A DNA stretch of 64,000 bases from Chara braunii (GCA_003427395.1 BFEA01000183.1:598163-662162); one strand, 5' to 3'. Positions 22,291 through 33,269 are shown, numbered from the stretch's first letter. Notes: a model not told the origin generated them from the sequence alone. Made by a program: numbers and translations.

Positions 22291-22730
22291 CTGATCCTGG
22301 TTGCTTGTTGTCAGACGACCAACACTCGCTCACATAGACTTCCAGGTATGCCCATACATACACAGAAGGAAGGGGAGAGGATGGGAGTATCACATCGCAC
22401 AGGGAGATAGAAACACAGCGGAAGACTTGACCGTGCGATATGACAGAGTACACTGAAAGTGCAATTCACTCCACAGAATCCTCACAACCAGTCCCATAGG
22501 CTCTTCTGAATCTAGTGGTAGCCCGGGTCTGCTATTCGCAGTTAGGGTAGCTGTAGGAAATTCGTATTAGTACGGGCCTGCAATTTTCCCAAATTTACAG
22601 ATATGTCCCTCACGAATTTTCCCAGAGGCAGATCTCTCGGTTAGCCCTCAGCCAAACAAAATAGCAAATCTATCCTATGTTACAGCCTCGGGTCGACGGG
22701 TTGCAGGCTGAAGAATCAGCGAGTCATTGC

Positions 22731-22780
22731 AGTCATATGCTCTGGCCATGGTCATATGCTTTGGCCATGGTCATATGCCT
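22731..22780. repeat. 19-bp tandem repeat
   Basis: About 2.5 copies of GTCATATGCTYTGGCCATG. Confidence 0.85.
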
Positions 22781-22972
22781 CTGTTTGGGAGCATGTGAGG
22801 TGGTGGGGATCGTGAACGGGAAGTGGAAAGCACTGGGGAATGACAAATGGGAAGAGGAAAGGGCACTAAAGTACCCATAGTGTTTTCACTGTTTTGTTCT
22901 TTCCCCCCATTTGACAAATAGGCTGCAGAAGTGCAGAAAGAGTCCGTGCTCGGAAACGGATTGTGAAGAATG

Positions 22973-23093
22973 CTCGTACTTTGTGAGATCTGTTAAAATT
23001 GGAACGATACAGAGAAGATTAGAATGGCCGCTGTGCAAGGATGACAAGTGCCATAAACTGAGAAATGGTCCAATTAAAAAATTACAAAAGATT
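22973..23093 (+). pseudogene. RNU6-like: U6 snRNA retropseudogene 1
   Basis: TTAAAATTGGAACGATACAG, AGAAGATTAG and TGAGAAATGGTCCAATT follow U6 closely, with changes at the 5' hairpin, the AGC triad (AGA) and around 23055. The insert is bracketed by a 13-bp direct repeat, ATTGTGAAGAATG, at 22960-22972 and 23094-23106, and it ends in an A-rich tail (AATTAAAAAATTAC). It lacks a T-run terminator. This is retroposition by a LINE-type machinery, not a working Pol III gene. Confidence 0.88.
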
Positions 23094-23106
23094 ATTGTGA
23101 AGAATG

Positions 23107-23857
23107 TCGGGAGTTGAATTATTGCTGACACTGGTCTTTTCAAAGCCGAACAACTGGGAATATGCCAGCTCGATGCTGGAAGTCGCCTACTCCCATCAAC
23201 CAGCCCGCTGTTCGTTTTTGGAGAGCGTCATCATAGCGTTATGATATCATGATGCTGCACAAGAGAAAGACGTCCCCCAAAAGACAAGGGAACTACAAAC
23301 AACGGGTAAGCAACTAGCATCAGGAAAAGAGCAATTGTCCCTTCAACTTCTTTGACTTTCCTCCCTTTTTTTCAAAAGGGAAGCAAAAAATACTCTCAAT
23401 ACGAACCCAGTGTTGTGGCTGAACAGTTGCATGCAGAACTGTTGGTGAACGGATGGCGAAGTCGAATTGTGATGGATGATTAGAGTATATTGGGGGATAT
23501 GCTCTTTATAAGAAGAGTACCGAGGAATTCTCGGAAGCCATCGTTTGATCATTGATGAACAACGTAATTGAGCTTCTAACTAGGACTTTTTTTACTAAGC
23601 TGTGGACGTACTTGCAGTCACATTCATCCAGATCGGGCCATAATTGCAGTCAGATACATTTAGAAAAGTCCCGGTGTGTGTGAGAATCCCCTAAGGCAAG
23701 TCCTAGCATCAAGGTAAGGTTGATGGCATCTGGAAAAAAAAACAGCGTGAAACCACACAGAGGGAGGGAAGGATGTTGCATCTGATTCCATTTAGGAGAG
23801 CTTTGCAGGGTGGTTGCTTATGTTGACGTGTTGAAATGGTGCTGAACGATGTTGTGA
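23107..23857. other. Region upstream of the RING gene
   Basis: No coding feature was recognised. At 23610-23690 there is a copy of a dispersed module (GCAGTCAGATACATTTAGAA...) that also occurs inside TTAA elements 3, 4 and 6. A possible splice acceptor (GTGAATGTGCAG) ends at 23865. Confidence 0.4.
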
Positions 23858-25711
23858 ATGTGCAGAGTGGGTGATGCAGATGGCTCGGTGCCAGCAGAAC
23901 CCGTCATTTTTGCCCTGGCCCCACTGGAACCTAGTAAAATGCAGTCGAATGGATGCTTTATGTGCGGCAATTCAAAGGCATCTGTTCAGCTATTTCCATG
24001 CAGCCATGTCACTTGCTTCCGGTGCACAAGAGAACTCCAGCTGAATGTGCTGCCCGATAGTTTGACTTCGAAAGGTGGATGGAAACTGCATTCGCAAATC
24101 CAGTCTCTGAGAGGTAGCTTTTCTTCATGCCCCATTTGCCGACATGTCCTAGGAGGAGGTGATCAAGGAGGAAATGGTTCGAAAATTGCGAAAGCTAACA
24201 GCAGTCATGGACTTGGCGACCGCGTGGATACTTCTAGCTCAGGAAGGCCACAGGATGGCCGGATTGAAGTAGTAGCTGGGTTGAGTGGTGGGGAGTGTGG
24301 TGGAGGTGGAGTACTGAAGTCCCGCCGAGGTGGTGGGGAGGGGATGGGGGAGACAGGCGGGGGATGTGGCGTCAAGCAAGCGCTGATATTGAGCGGGTGC
24401 ACAGCAGCGACGGTGAATAGAGGTGGGTCTGGGAATTCAGGCGGGGGATGTGGCGTCAAGCAAGCGCTGATATTGAGCGGGTGCACAGCAGGGACGGTGA
24501 ATAGAGGTGGGTCTGGGAATGCAGTGGGAAGTAGTGTCTCTAATAAAGATGGTCCTGGAACGCCTGTTGCATGGCATTCTGTCAAAGGGGAAAGCGATTC
24601 CCGAGCTGTAGGAAAGCCGGGTCCACGACCGCCGTCCGATCTGGATTCTGAGTGGCCAACGTTGGAAGCAGCAGTCAGCGTTTCGTCATCTGGTAAGCGC
24701 AGCTCAGGCCCAGGCCCAGTTCGAAGCAACGGGAGGCAAGGCTCCAAAGCATGGTCGGTGAAGAGTCGCAGCGCAAGCTCTGGGGCAACTGGCCTCACTT
24801 CTGCTGGAGGAAGTGCCGAGGATGGTGCCTGTGATGATGATACAAATGCAGCCGCTGTGGCTTTGAAACTGCCCAGCTCTGGAGCGCAGCCTCTGATCAG
24901 TCAGAGTGCTGGCAGCATAGGTTCTATTGAAAAGAAAGATGCGATGGTGGAATCGGCGGTAGCGGATAGTGTGGGGTTCAATAAAAATGCCGGGTCCAGC
25001 CGATTAATGAGTGTGTGGTCGGCGCGGCCTTTGCAGGAGTTTCCCTGGCCAAGCATGTCAGTCCTGGACCAGGCGCTGTCACAGCCTCGAGCATCCAGTT
25101 CTGAGCAGATTAATCCATCTTACACACAAAGCTTGTCCTCCGTGCCACCAGTCTCTGCACAGGGTGCTCTTGCTGCGGGATTGAGTGCATCGGCTGCGGG
25201 GGGACTACTCCAATTTGATTGCGCACAAGGAAGTGAAAGTGGTGATAGCTGCTGTATACCAACCCAGGGGGGTGGCTCCTTGTCTGTAATGAGGCAAGGT
25301 TGTCCGAGTGTGGTCCCATCTCGAGAGGACGTGGATTGGGCCCAGCGACTCCAGGATGTTCCTTTTAGTGTGTCAAAACAATTGCCCACAGTTGAAGGGC
25401 TGGGACATAGCCCTGGCCATGTACATTCTACTCCGCAGTTACAGTTTCACGCAAATGGCAATGGTGTGGTGGAGTCTAAGCAGACGACAGAGGAGGGTGG
25501 CGGCGGGTATGGATTATGGGTGCATGAGGGTTTTATGGGGATTGGGGCCCTGGAGGTGAGGCAGCGGAATGGCTTTGAGGTAGGTGTTCAATCGCTGCAA
25601 AGCCGGTGGTCACCGCCACCAGAGACTGAGGGGTTAATCCCTTCAGTGGTATGCCACAAAGTTGGTTATTGCTGGGATCATCTTTCCAAACCTTGGAGAA
25701 TCACAGCATAA
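23858..25711 (+). CDS. Putative RING-finger protein (large exon)
   Basis: 617 codons open from ATG 23858. A later Met at 23939 (residue 28), or a spliced start at 23866 after GTGCAG, is also possible. A C3HC4 RING is visible: C33-x2-C36, C48-x-H50, C53-x2-C56 and, after a long 34-residue gap, C91PIC94. RING domains bind two zincs and usually recruit E2 in ubiquitin ligases. The rest is low-complexity Gly/Ser-rich sequence with an 84-bp (28-residue) tandem duplication at 24356-24523 and no membrane segment. Base composition and codon use are balanced, unlike the nearby transposons, and there are no internal stops, so this is probably a host gene. The true 3' end may lie at a splice donor (GAG|GTAGGT at 25579/25580, phase 0). 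Specific family not recognised. Confidence 0.65.
   Translation: MCRVGDADGSVPAEPVIFALAPLEPSKMQSNGCFMCGNSKASVQLFPCSHVTCFRCTRELQLNVLPDSLTSKGGWKLHSQIQSLRGSFSSCPICRHVLGGGDQGGNGSKIAKANSSHGLGDRVDTSSSGRPQDGRIEVVAGLSGGECGGGGVLKSRRGGGEGMGETGGGCGVKQALILSGCTAATVNRGGSGNSGGGCGVKQALILSGCTAGTVNRGGSGNAVGSSVSNKDGPGTPVAWHSVKGESDSRAVGKPGPRPPSDLDSEWPTLEAAVSVSSSGKRSSGPGPVRSNGRQGSKAWSVKSRSASSGATGLTSAGGSAEDGACDDDTNAAAVALKLPSSGAQPLISQSAGSIGSIEKKDAMVESAVADSVGFNKNAGSSRLMSVWSARPLQEFPWPSMSVLDQALSQPRASSSEQINPSYTQSLSSVPPVSAQGALAAGLSASAAGGLLQFDCAQGSESGDSCCIPTQGGGSLSVMRQGCPSVVPSREDVDWAQRLQDVPFSVSKQLPTVEGLGHSPGHVHSTPQLQFHANGNGVVESKQTTEEGGGGYGLWVHEGFMGIGALEVRQRNGFEVGVQSLQSRWSPPPETEGLIPSVVCHKVGYCWDHLSKPWRITA
24356..24523 (+). 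repeat. 84-bp in-frame tandem duplication
   Basis: Two nearly identical copies encode GGCGVKQALILSGCTA(A/G)TVN-type units inside the RING gene. The length is a multiple of three and the frame is kept. Confidence 0.9.
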
Positions 25712-26637
25712 ACCTATCTTAGTATCTTCCGTCTTATCTCATTTAGGATCTCTTCCCCCCCCCCCCCTCTTTGTTTGCAATTTGTGCATGGGATGGTCAT
25801 GGTGGTGTATGGGATCCCTTGTTTACTTAACCATATTTGGCTGCATCTTCTGCTGGCACGCTAAAAAATGCCCACTGGTCAGTCTCTAGATAGGGACAGA
25901 GATCGGCATGCAATACTCTCTTTCACTTGGGGCCCTTTTTACCCCCATTTCTACCTCAGCGCTGTTCTGTGTCTTCTGAGTCCCTCGCTGAGGCAGGAGA
26001 TTGCAGTGATTTGGGGGAAGCCTGCACGGCCAGAGGAAAGCTTGGAATCCTGTGGACAGGAAGTCATTGTACAGCTCTATCTATATTTCCAGAATTCTTG
26101 TGCAGTAACTTTTTCAACATGTGGTTTCCCTGGCTTCAGCCATTTGTGTTATTAATCGCTTCTTCAGTGATGCTTGTGTTTAATTATTCGGATCTTTCGT
26201 AAAACGAAGCACGGCATGAGCCAGTAGAGTACAGTGTTGTATTTGTGGATGTATCCACTGAACACCTCCATGCATGTGCTTATTCGTCATAGATGCAGAG
26301 TCCTTAACTGGACGCATCATCAGTCCGGGCGTTCTGAATTCGTTTCCGGGGCCAGGTGCCCATACCACTGGTTGGTTAATTCACTGCATCTAAGCTCACC
26401 ACCCCTCAGCCGGTCCTTCCATTGCCCTCTGTGCCCCCCTTGCCTGCAGGATCCCACGTTTGACTGTCTTTCCTTTGCCTTTGCCTTTTCTATTTAACGG
26501 CTGCACTGTGCCTATTTCTTCGTGCGCACCATAGTCTCTATATGCAAATGTCAATGTTCCTAGTGGCATGTTCGGTAGATTGGCCTCCTGGTGTGTGTGT
26601 GTGTGCGTGTGCGTGTGCGTGTGTGTGCGTGTGCGTG

Positions 26638-26708
<71 letters not shown>

Positions 26709-27806
26709 AATGGGGATCAGAACATAGCATGAGGAGTGGAGGAAGGTGTGTTTATCAGATTGTTGGCAGTGGAATGCACTCGAATTCTTCTGCCAATGGC
26801 AGTTGACAGTGAAATGCAATGGAATTCTCTGCACTATTGGCAGTGCTGCTGGTTCATCCTCGTCAGCTTACCCTTCCCTCTCTTTCTGGTGGTTAGATAT
26901 GACAGTTAGTCTGCATTGGATACAACATCAAGGGCACCTAAATGCTGTCTTGCTAAACTGTGGGCTTCATGGCATCAAGGGGCGGTGGAATTTCTTCTGG
27001 TGGGTATTCTAGATAGCTGTTCATCAGGTTACTGCTTGTAAAAAGCGCTGCGAGGGCCTGTTTCCTGCCATGCCGCGTGTTAATCGTATTGGTGTCCGTC
27101 TGTCTTCACTTTTGGAGACTGTCCCAGCCGTAGTCGGGGCAAAGGCTGGTAGAGTTGTTAAGGATCTGTAACAATGCTGCTTCTTGAGTCTGCTAGTGGG
27201 CAGGCGTAATTCTGGTTCGGCCAGACTTAATGCTGATGAATATCAAAACCCTCTTTTCTTTTGTCATGTGTGCCAGTTGCTTGTCGTTCCATCAATCGGA
27301 ACAGAGTGTCTTCATCGTCTTACACACTGAAATTCTTACTTACTCCTCCTTTTGTCAGCACTGACTCAGCAGTGGTGTCTTTTGCAGGTCGCTGGTCTAA
27401 ACTTTGCTGTCTTCAGATTCTTTCTACTGTCTATGATGCGGCTGGGAATGGAAGCCAAGTTTCTTTGGCAGTAGAGAAGCTCACCCAGAAACAGCAGCGG
27501 CAGCTGGGTTTCGTTGGGAACATTGAATATCGCAGATGCATCTGACTGTGCTGTGAAGGTGTATTTATGTACAGTGGAGCTGTATTCTCAGCCCCTCTCC
27601 TTTTCGTCCTCACTTCCTTTCCAGCGGTTCCTCCTTTCCGGACAGATTGGGGTTCTTGACACTGTCAAGCTGGTCTGAATCTCGGGCACTAATGCCCTGG
27701 CGTGATGAGGCCAACCTAATGCACCCTTACCAGCACAGCCTGCTATGTCTGCAGGCTTTCAATATAGCAAAGTGCACATGCAATAGCATTTTTTGCGTGT
27801 GAACAG
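25712..27806. other. Presumed 3' UTR or intron of the RING gene
   Basis: Contains a C-tract (25755-25767), a long (GT)n-(GA)n compound microsatellite at 26591-26707, and an open stretch at 27276-27545. That stretch has acceptor-like sequence at both 27275 and 27387 and could be an alternative exon. No transposon terminus was found. Confidence 0.4.
26591..26707. repeat. (GT)n-(GA)n compound microsatellite
   Basis: About 90 bp of GT/GCGT repeat followed by about 25 bp of GA repeat. Confidence 0.95.
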
Positions 27807-27881
27807 GTCAACTTTTCAGTTGACGGTGAAAGTTGCATCTCCAATTCAACCCACATCAAGCTGTTTTGTGTCCATTACCAG
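27807..27881 (+). CDS. Candidate small exon (25 codons)
   Basis: Preceded by TTTTTTGCGTGTGAACAG and followed by a perfect donor (ACCAG|GTGAGT). The 75-bp segment is open in phase 0 and reads VNFSVDGESCISNSTHIKLF and five more residues. It would join in frame to a RING exon ending at 25579 and to the candidate terminal exon at 31380. It is the only exon in this gap with both splice sites strong. Inference from splice signals only. Confidence 0.4.
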
Positions 27882-27950
27882 GTGAGTGTTCCCAGCTTTT
27901 TTCACCAGAGTAAAGGAGTAACCCTGGCCCAGAAAACCACTTGCATATGG

Positions 27951-28906
27951 CTCTTTACCATAGTTGCGTTGCACCTCGGTGCGTGGATTTGCGCACGAAT
28001 TGCGCACCGCGCGTAGCGCACTGAAGCGCAGCGCACTGGAAAAATTAGGTCCACAAAAAAAAAAAAAAGAGTAGGTGTTTTGTAATTTCTTAGGGCCCCC
28101 AACTCGGCAAAAATGTCAAACTCACCGCGCGAGCTCAGAAACTGGCCGCGCCCCAAGCTCGAAATTTTCTTTTGGGTAAGGGCTGCCAAATTTCGATTTC
28201 CGCAGGCCCTTCCCCCAAAAGTTTCAGAATGGCGAAGCATAAAGTACTTAAAAAATAGGGCTCATTCCATATATTTTTTTTAGGCGGGGTATGAAAGATG
28301 TTCTTCCCGCTCCCTTCTGCAAATCCCACACAGTGGTGGGGTAAGTTCGCAAAAAGGGGCAGTCGCCTGGTAATGACCGGCCCCGCGAATCTTCGCAGAG
28401 ATCACAAGTTACATTTTCTATGGCCAGCCGACCACCAATATATGCTGAAGATTGGCGTTCAGGTCTGCATGTTGGCAGTTATGGGTTAGGATGAAGACGC
28501 CCGTGGCTCTCTCGTTTTCTTGTTTTTGTTTTCTTACGAATACGTCCAGTGGGGCCTGCTCCACTACTCACCAAATGCACAAAAGACATAGCATATGGCG
28601 GTGTATGTTCCATGTTTTAGCGGAAGATTCATTCTACTAATATTACATACATTTGGTGAGTGGTGGAGGGAGGCCCTGAGAATCACGTGGAGACACGAAT
28701 AGGGTCTAGCTGAACTGGTGACGCATAACTGCCGAGCTACAGCCGTGAACTCGAATCCACAGCATATATTGGCGGTCTGCCCCCGTGTCTTTCGTGCATG
28801 ACGAGGCCATCCTTCTCAGTGAAGCAGCAGCCCTCAATAGCTCCCCATGCATTGTAGGAGCCATTCGTGGTACCTGCAGGGGCTCTCGAATTGACATAAA
28901 GGGGAT

Positions 28907-28968
<62 letters not shown>

Positions 28969-29095
28969 CCCTATCTTTGTTTTTTCCTTTTTCTTTTTTT
29001 ATTTATTGCGCACATAGCGCACCTTCCTCAGAGCGCGCAATGCGCACTGCCCCGCACCACACTGCGCACTCGTGTGCTGCAACTATGCTCTTTAC
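27951..29095. mobile_element. hAT-like non-autonomous element (CATAGTTGC type), 1.13 kb
   Basis: Element 27959-29087 begins CATAGTTGCGTTGCAC and ends GTGTGCTGCAACTATG (9-bp perfect inverted ends, longer imperfect). It is flanked by CTCTTTAC at 27951-27958 and 29088-29095. An 8-bp target duplication and CA...TG ends fit the hAT superfamily. Subterminal DNA is rich in GCGCAC repeats. The interior holds an inverted CTACTCACCAAATGCAC motif, a tRNA-like A/B-box segment (about 28709-28755) and (CT)n at 28912-28966. No transposase is present. A relative lies at 38315-39098. Confidence 0.85.
28912..28966 (+). repeat. (CT)n microsatellite
   Basis: Pure CT run inside the hAT-like element. The related element at 38.3 kb has one in the same place. 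Confidence 0.95.
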
Positions 29096-29460
29096 CCATC
29101 TTGTGAGCAGGCGTACCCCAACACCTGGATTCACAAAATTCTTGCCTAGCTTTGCCTGCTTGCCTTTTTTTTTCATTTTGATTAGTCTGTTCTGTTAGCC
29201 TTTAGGTTCCTGATTTGCTCATCCTCTCATCCTCTCCTGGCTGGTCATTTCACTGAACTCCTTTCGGTTTTCAAGTAATCATTCGATCAGGCAATCATTC
29301 GGTCACCTGCTTGCTCCTGCTTGTGCATGTCCCTCCCTTGCTCCCTCGCTTGTACACTCCGAAAAAGAGCCTCGGATGTCTTTCTTCTTCGTTGAGAGAA
29401 ACTCTTGGGCGTATATGGATCTAATACGTCTTCTTGCAGATGCTAAATTCTTAATATATT

Positions 29461-29566
29461 CCTTTTTTTTTTTAGACCATTTCTCGATTTATGCATGTCA
29501 TCCTTGCACAGGGGCCATGCTAATCTTCTCTGTATCGTTCCAGTTCTAACAGATGTCCCGACGGAC
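29461..29566 (-). pseudogene. RNU6-like: U6 snRNA retropseudogene 2, full length
   Basis: On the minus strand it starts exactly at the U6 5' end (GTCCGTCGGGACATC, 29566), carries GGAACGATACAGAGAAGATT and AGCATGGCCCCTGTGCAAGG and ends AAATCGAGAAATGGTC, followed by a pure A tail. ACAGAGA and AGC are intact. The 14-bp direct repeat ATTCTTAATATATT at 29447-29460 and 29567-29580 is a target duplication. The A tail and duplication show LINE-type retroposition. There is no upstream element or T-terminator for Pol III, so expression is not expected. Confidence 0.93.
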
Positions 29567-29868
29567 ATTCTTAATATATTGCTACGAGACTATCAAGAGT
29601 ATGCCTCGTAACACAACTCCTTTGCTTGCCAAATTTTCTTGCTTGCACTAATCAATGGCTTGCTCACCTGCCACAGCTCCCGTGCTCGCTTGCTTGCTCA
29701 CTCATTTACACACCCATTTGATCAGTCAATGGCGTACTCACCCCCTTGTTCCATTGCTCCCTTGCTTTCTTATTCACTCATGTGCGTACTTTGTGACTGT
29801 GTCACTTTATTATCAGTCAAGACTCAATAGCTTCCTTACTAGGTTGCTATGTCTCTCGCTCGACTCCC

Positions 29869-30706
29869 TTAAACCACCAGTACACCCGCACCTAAAATCC
29901 CGAACCTACCTGCCCACTGCGCGCCACTATTGACCGAGCCTTCTGCGTGAGGGTACCTGCAGTGGGAATTTTGGAAGTGGCACTGGTGCCGGCGGTCTGC
30001 TGGAAGGGGAAAAAGAAAAGAAAAGAAAAGAAAGGAACAAACGCCAGAGCGCAATGATGTCGTGAAAGGATGTCATGGAGGCCATACGCAAATTATCACT
30101 TTCCTGAATGCAGCTGACCACTTTTACGGCGATAGGGAAACTCTGCTGTTTTTCCTCTTTTTCTCTTTTTGTTTTTTTCTTCCTGGCCCTGCCAGCAAGG
30201 CAGCGCATATTCACACTGAGGGCATACTTACACTAGCAACGTTGAAATGCATCCAACCACTTTCACGGCAACAGAGTTGTTGGCTTTTTTTGTGTCCTTT
30301 TTTTGAGAGTCCGACAGTCTTGCTCCCCGTGTTCTACGTTCTGCTGAAGTGCCCTCGCTGAGGGCAAACTCGTACGAGTACTCCAAAAAGTGTATCCAAC
30401 TGCAATCGTGGCTAAAGGCTTTTTTTTTTTTTGTTCTTTTTTGAGAGTGCGACAGTCCTGCTTCCTGTGTTCTACGTTCTGCGGAAGTGCCCTCACTGAG
30501 GGCAAACTCGCCTGAGTACTCCAAAAAGTGTATCCAACTGCAATCACGGCCAAAGCTTGTTTTGTTTTTTGGGACGTACGGATTTGAGATGGGCCCAAAA
30601 ATTTGAAAACCTTCGGACACTCCGACCGTGCCCCGAGCCCGCCTTTTACTTCTTGTGGCGACAAGTTATTTTGCTGCAAGGCTGAGGCCGTGTACTGGTG
30701 GTTTAA
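29869..30706. mobile_element. TTAA-flanked element 3 (0.83 kb)
   Basis: TTAA|ACCACCAGTACA at 29869 and TGTACTGGTGGT|TTAA at 30706, with perfect 11-bp inverted ends. The interior has two clear and one degraded copy of a ~130-bp tandem unit (30240-30555) containing CTGAGGGCAAACTCG and AAAGTGTATCCAACTGCAAT. The subterminal CTTCTTGTGGCGACAAG also occurs in element 5. No coding sequence. Confidence 0.85.
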
Positions 30707-31195
30707 CACATTGCTTGATTCTCGAGTCTTCTCTTGATCTCCCTTGCTGTTTTGTTTGCCAACTCCGTACTCACATGCCCTTTCACTAGATCGTTGGGTC
30801 ATTTGATGCCTGGACTGCGTTATCACTGAATTCCATACTTGCTCAAGCACTGGATCTCTCAATACCTTGGTGGCTCGCTTCCCTTGTTTCTCGGCTCCTT
30901 GATCGCTCGATCCATTGTGTGCACGGTTCCTTGAATGCTATTCTGTTATTTGCTTGCCCCGTCTTCTGCTTGCTCGATTGTTGCCGTGCTCACTCCATTG
31001 TTCTCTATTGTTTGTGTGCTCCCTCGACTGTTCCCTCCCACTGGATCAATCTCTTTCCCTCTGTTGCTTTCTCCGTCAGTCACTCCCCCTGTTGCTCGCT
31101 CATTTCTCGAATTACTTGTCAGATTGCTTAGGCATTTGCTTGAGCAATCACTTCCTTGTCCAATGAAGCTCTGAAAATGGTCTGGCAGTGGCCGA

Positions 31196-31272
31196 CAGCT
31201 CCGATCTATTGGTTGGGGACGGACTCCGATCCATTCATTGGGGACGGACTCCGGTCTATTGGTTGGAGATGG
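31196..31272. repeat. ~33-bp tandem repeat
   Basis: Three imperfect copies of a unit like TCCGATCTATTGGTTGGGGA followed by CGGAC. Confidence 0.8.
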
Positions 31273-31379
31273 AACTTGCTGTAAAATTTCAAGTCACCTT
31301 CCCCTTACAGAGTCTGTCCGACAGTCGTGATGTGTTGTTTAGTGAAACACTTTTGGCCTCTTGAACTGCTAATATGCAG

Positions 31380-31595
31380 TTGCAAGCTAGAAGAAGGTTA
31401 CCAAGCCTGAGGGATGCAAAAACCAACTTTATAGTGACTAACAACCAGCGTAAGAAATCAAGGAGCGATGACGACTCCCAGTACCAACCAAGGGGGACTA
31501 TTGCCTGGGAAGATGAGGGAACGGGGTCTGGGGAAGCCAGGACCAGTTGCAGCGACCATGCGGAATACTTCCTCTTACCAACGCTTGATTCTTAG
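31380..31595 (+). CDS. Candidate terminal exon
   Basis: Preceded by CTGCTAATATGCAG and open in phase 0 for 71 codons to TAG at 31593. The peptide is polar and non-repetitive (LQARRRLPSLRDAKTNF..., KKSRSDDDSQYQPRGTIAWE). It could be the last exon of the RING gene, after an intron (27882-31379) that would contain a hAT-like element, a U6 pseudogene and TTAA element 3. No domain recognised. Confidence 0.4.
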   Translation: MQARRRLPSLRDAKTNFIVTNNQRKKSRSDDDSQYQPRGTIAWEDEGTGSGEARTSCSDHAEYFLLPTLDS

Positions 31596-32982
31596 TGTTG
31601 GTGTGGAGTCGTCTTCTTGAACCAGTTCTGCTGTGGGATTCTCCCTTCTGTTGGTGGAGAGTCATGCTTAGGATGTTTCAGCTCTTCAGGTTGACACTCC
31701 ATTTGGAATTTCTCTGCATTCTGTATTGATGATCTCTGTGATGACTTGGTGACTGGAGATTTCGGTATCAACTACCGTCTACCGCATGTATGTATTAGCT
31801 GATTGTGGTCTTGACATTGCTCTACATGACATTTAGTCGTTGTTTAGACGCACATTTTCATTACGTGCTCTTTCTATGGGAGCCACATCCACTCTTGTGC
31901 AAGGCCGAGCCAAGGATGGGCAAAATCACCGGACTTCTATATCGCGAAACCTCAGGTCGATTTCATTTTTGGACTAGTCCAGGGGACCCGGTAGTACTGT
32001 TATGTGCGTGGTTGAAATTTCAACTCAGAAAAGCATCACCACGTTCCCGTACACACGCACAGATGAGCGATCCTGTATGGAGAGATCCTAACACAGAAGA
32101 AATGCGCCGTGGAAATGCGCCGTGGAAGCACCAGAGCCAACACAGAATTGAGAAGGAAAATTTGAAGTCTCTCCTCCTCTCAATTCACAGTCTCTGCTCC
32201 TCTCCGAGTCCAACCACAGTCGCATAATAAGCCGAGAATCCTAACCAAGTGTGAACCGCCTTAAACAAACTTGAAAATACAGTTGGACAAGCGGCTGCGA
32301 CTGCCTTTGGCCTTGGCGAGGCTGTCTACAAGTGTTTCGACGCAGCTCTTGCATCCCAAGTTTTCGACGCAGCTGCTGCTTACGACCCGTCATCCCTGCA
32401 CTGCACATATCCTACAATTCATGCCGCGAAAGACACGTGGGCCTGGGAGAGGTAAAAGGTCGTGGTGGCAGTCGAGGGAAGCGCCTGAGAGGCCAATCGA
32501 TCTCACGCAGAGAAGAGGAGAAGATGAATCAGAGGGGCATGAAGAGCAGAAGAGAAAGAGAGGAGGCATAAAGCAGTGCAAACACCAGAAGAACTGGCAT
32601 GAGCGGAAACATGCTATAAATAGAAAAATGAGCAGTAGTAGGTGCCTGCCTCCGTGCTTTCTACTCACTCGTACTCGGCCCCTCTTGGCCATCGCCCTTT
32701 TTCCTTTCAGCCTCCACTCTCTGCAAGCGTCCCCGACCAACCCTTGTCGACCAAGCCGCCCCGCGTGACTGATGTAGATGTCTGATGCGAGTTCTCTTCT
32801 TCATCTATCTGTGAGACCGCTGCTTATTTATTATCATCTGATGCTCTCTCCTTACCAGGGGATTCTAGCACTAGTAAGAAAAAAAAAAACGCAGGGGCCT
32901 TTGGCCCAAGCTGCAACTAAAATTCTTGAGCAGTCGAACCTTGAAGGCTTGAAGCAATGAAATGGGGATCAGGCTCAAATTT
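31596..32982. other. Unassigned stretch, possible 3' UTR then intergenic
   Basis: Balanced composition with a few short open frames, one of 165 codons at 32271-32768, but no recognisable motif or codon support. No repeat terminus was seen. Confidence 0.3.
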
Positions 32983-33269
32983 GCAGCCACCTAGGCTACC
33001 AGAGTGGCCCGGGGTCACTTGCCCGGCCGGGCCAAAAAAAAAAAACATAAAACAATATTTTTAAATTTTATTTTAAATTTGGTGACGAATTTCGATGTGA
33101 CCCTGAGGCAAAAGTTGTTCAGTTTATTTTTCTGCATAACATAGTGTTTTTTTCGGGTTTTTTTTTTTCTTTCTTTTTTTTTTTTTTTTTTTTTTGGGAC
33201 CTTCCCTGTTCCTTGCACGGGCTGGCCACCCGGCATCCGGGCGGCACGGCTGGTAGCCTAGGCAGCCAC
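32983..33269. mobile_element. hAT-like MITE (CTAGGCTACC type), 271 bp
   Basis: Element 32991-33261 starts CTAGGCTACCAG and ends CTGGTAGCCTAG (12-bp perfect inverted repeat). GCAGCCAC at 32983-32990 and 33262-33269 is a perfect 8-bp target duplication. The interior has AGGCAAAAGTTGTT..TGCATAACATA, shared with the MITEs at 51.1 and 61.6 kb. Confidence 0.9.

Noticed and set aside
24205-24798. 197-codon Pro-rich frame, minus strand
   Set aside because: Antisense of the Gly/Ser-rich part of the RING gene; no motif.
26538-26834. Frames of repeated Thr-His or Val-Cys
   Set aside because: Pure translation of the GT/GA compound microsatellite.
32271-32768. 165-codon frame as a gene
   Set aside because: No motif, no splice or codon support, overlapping equal-quality frames in other phases.
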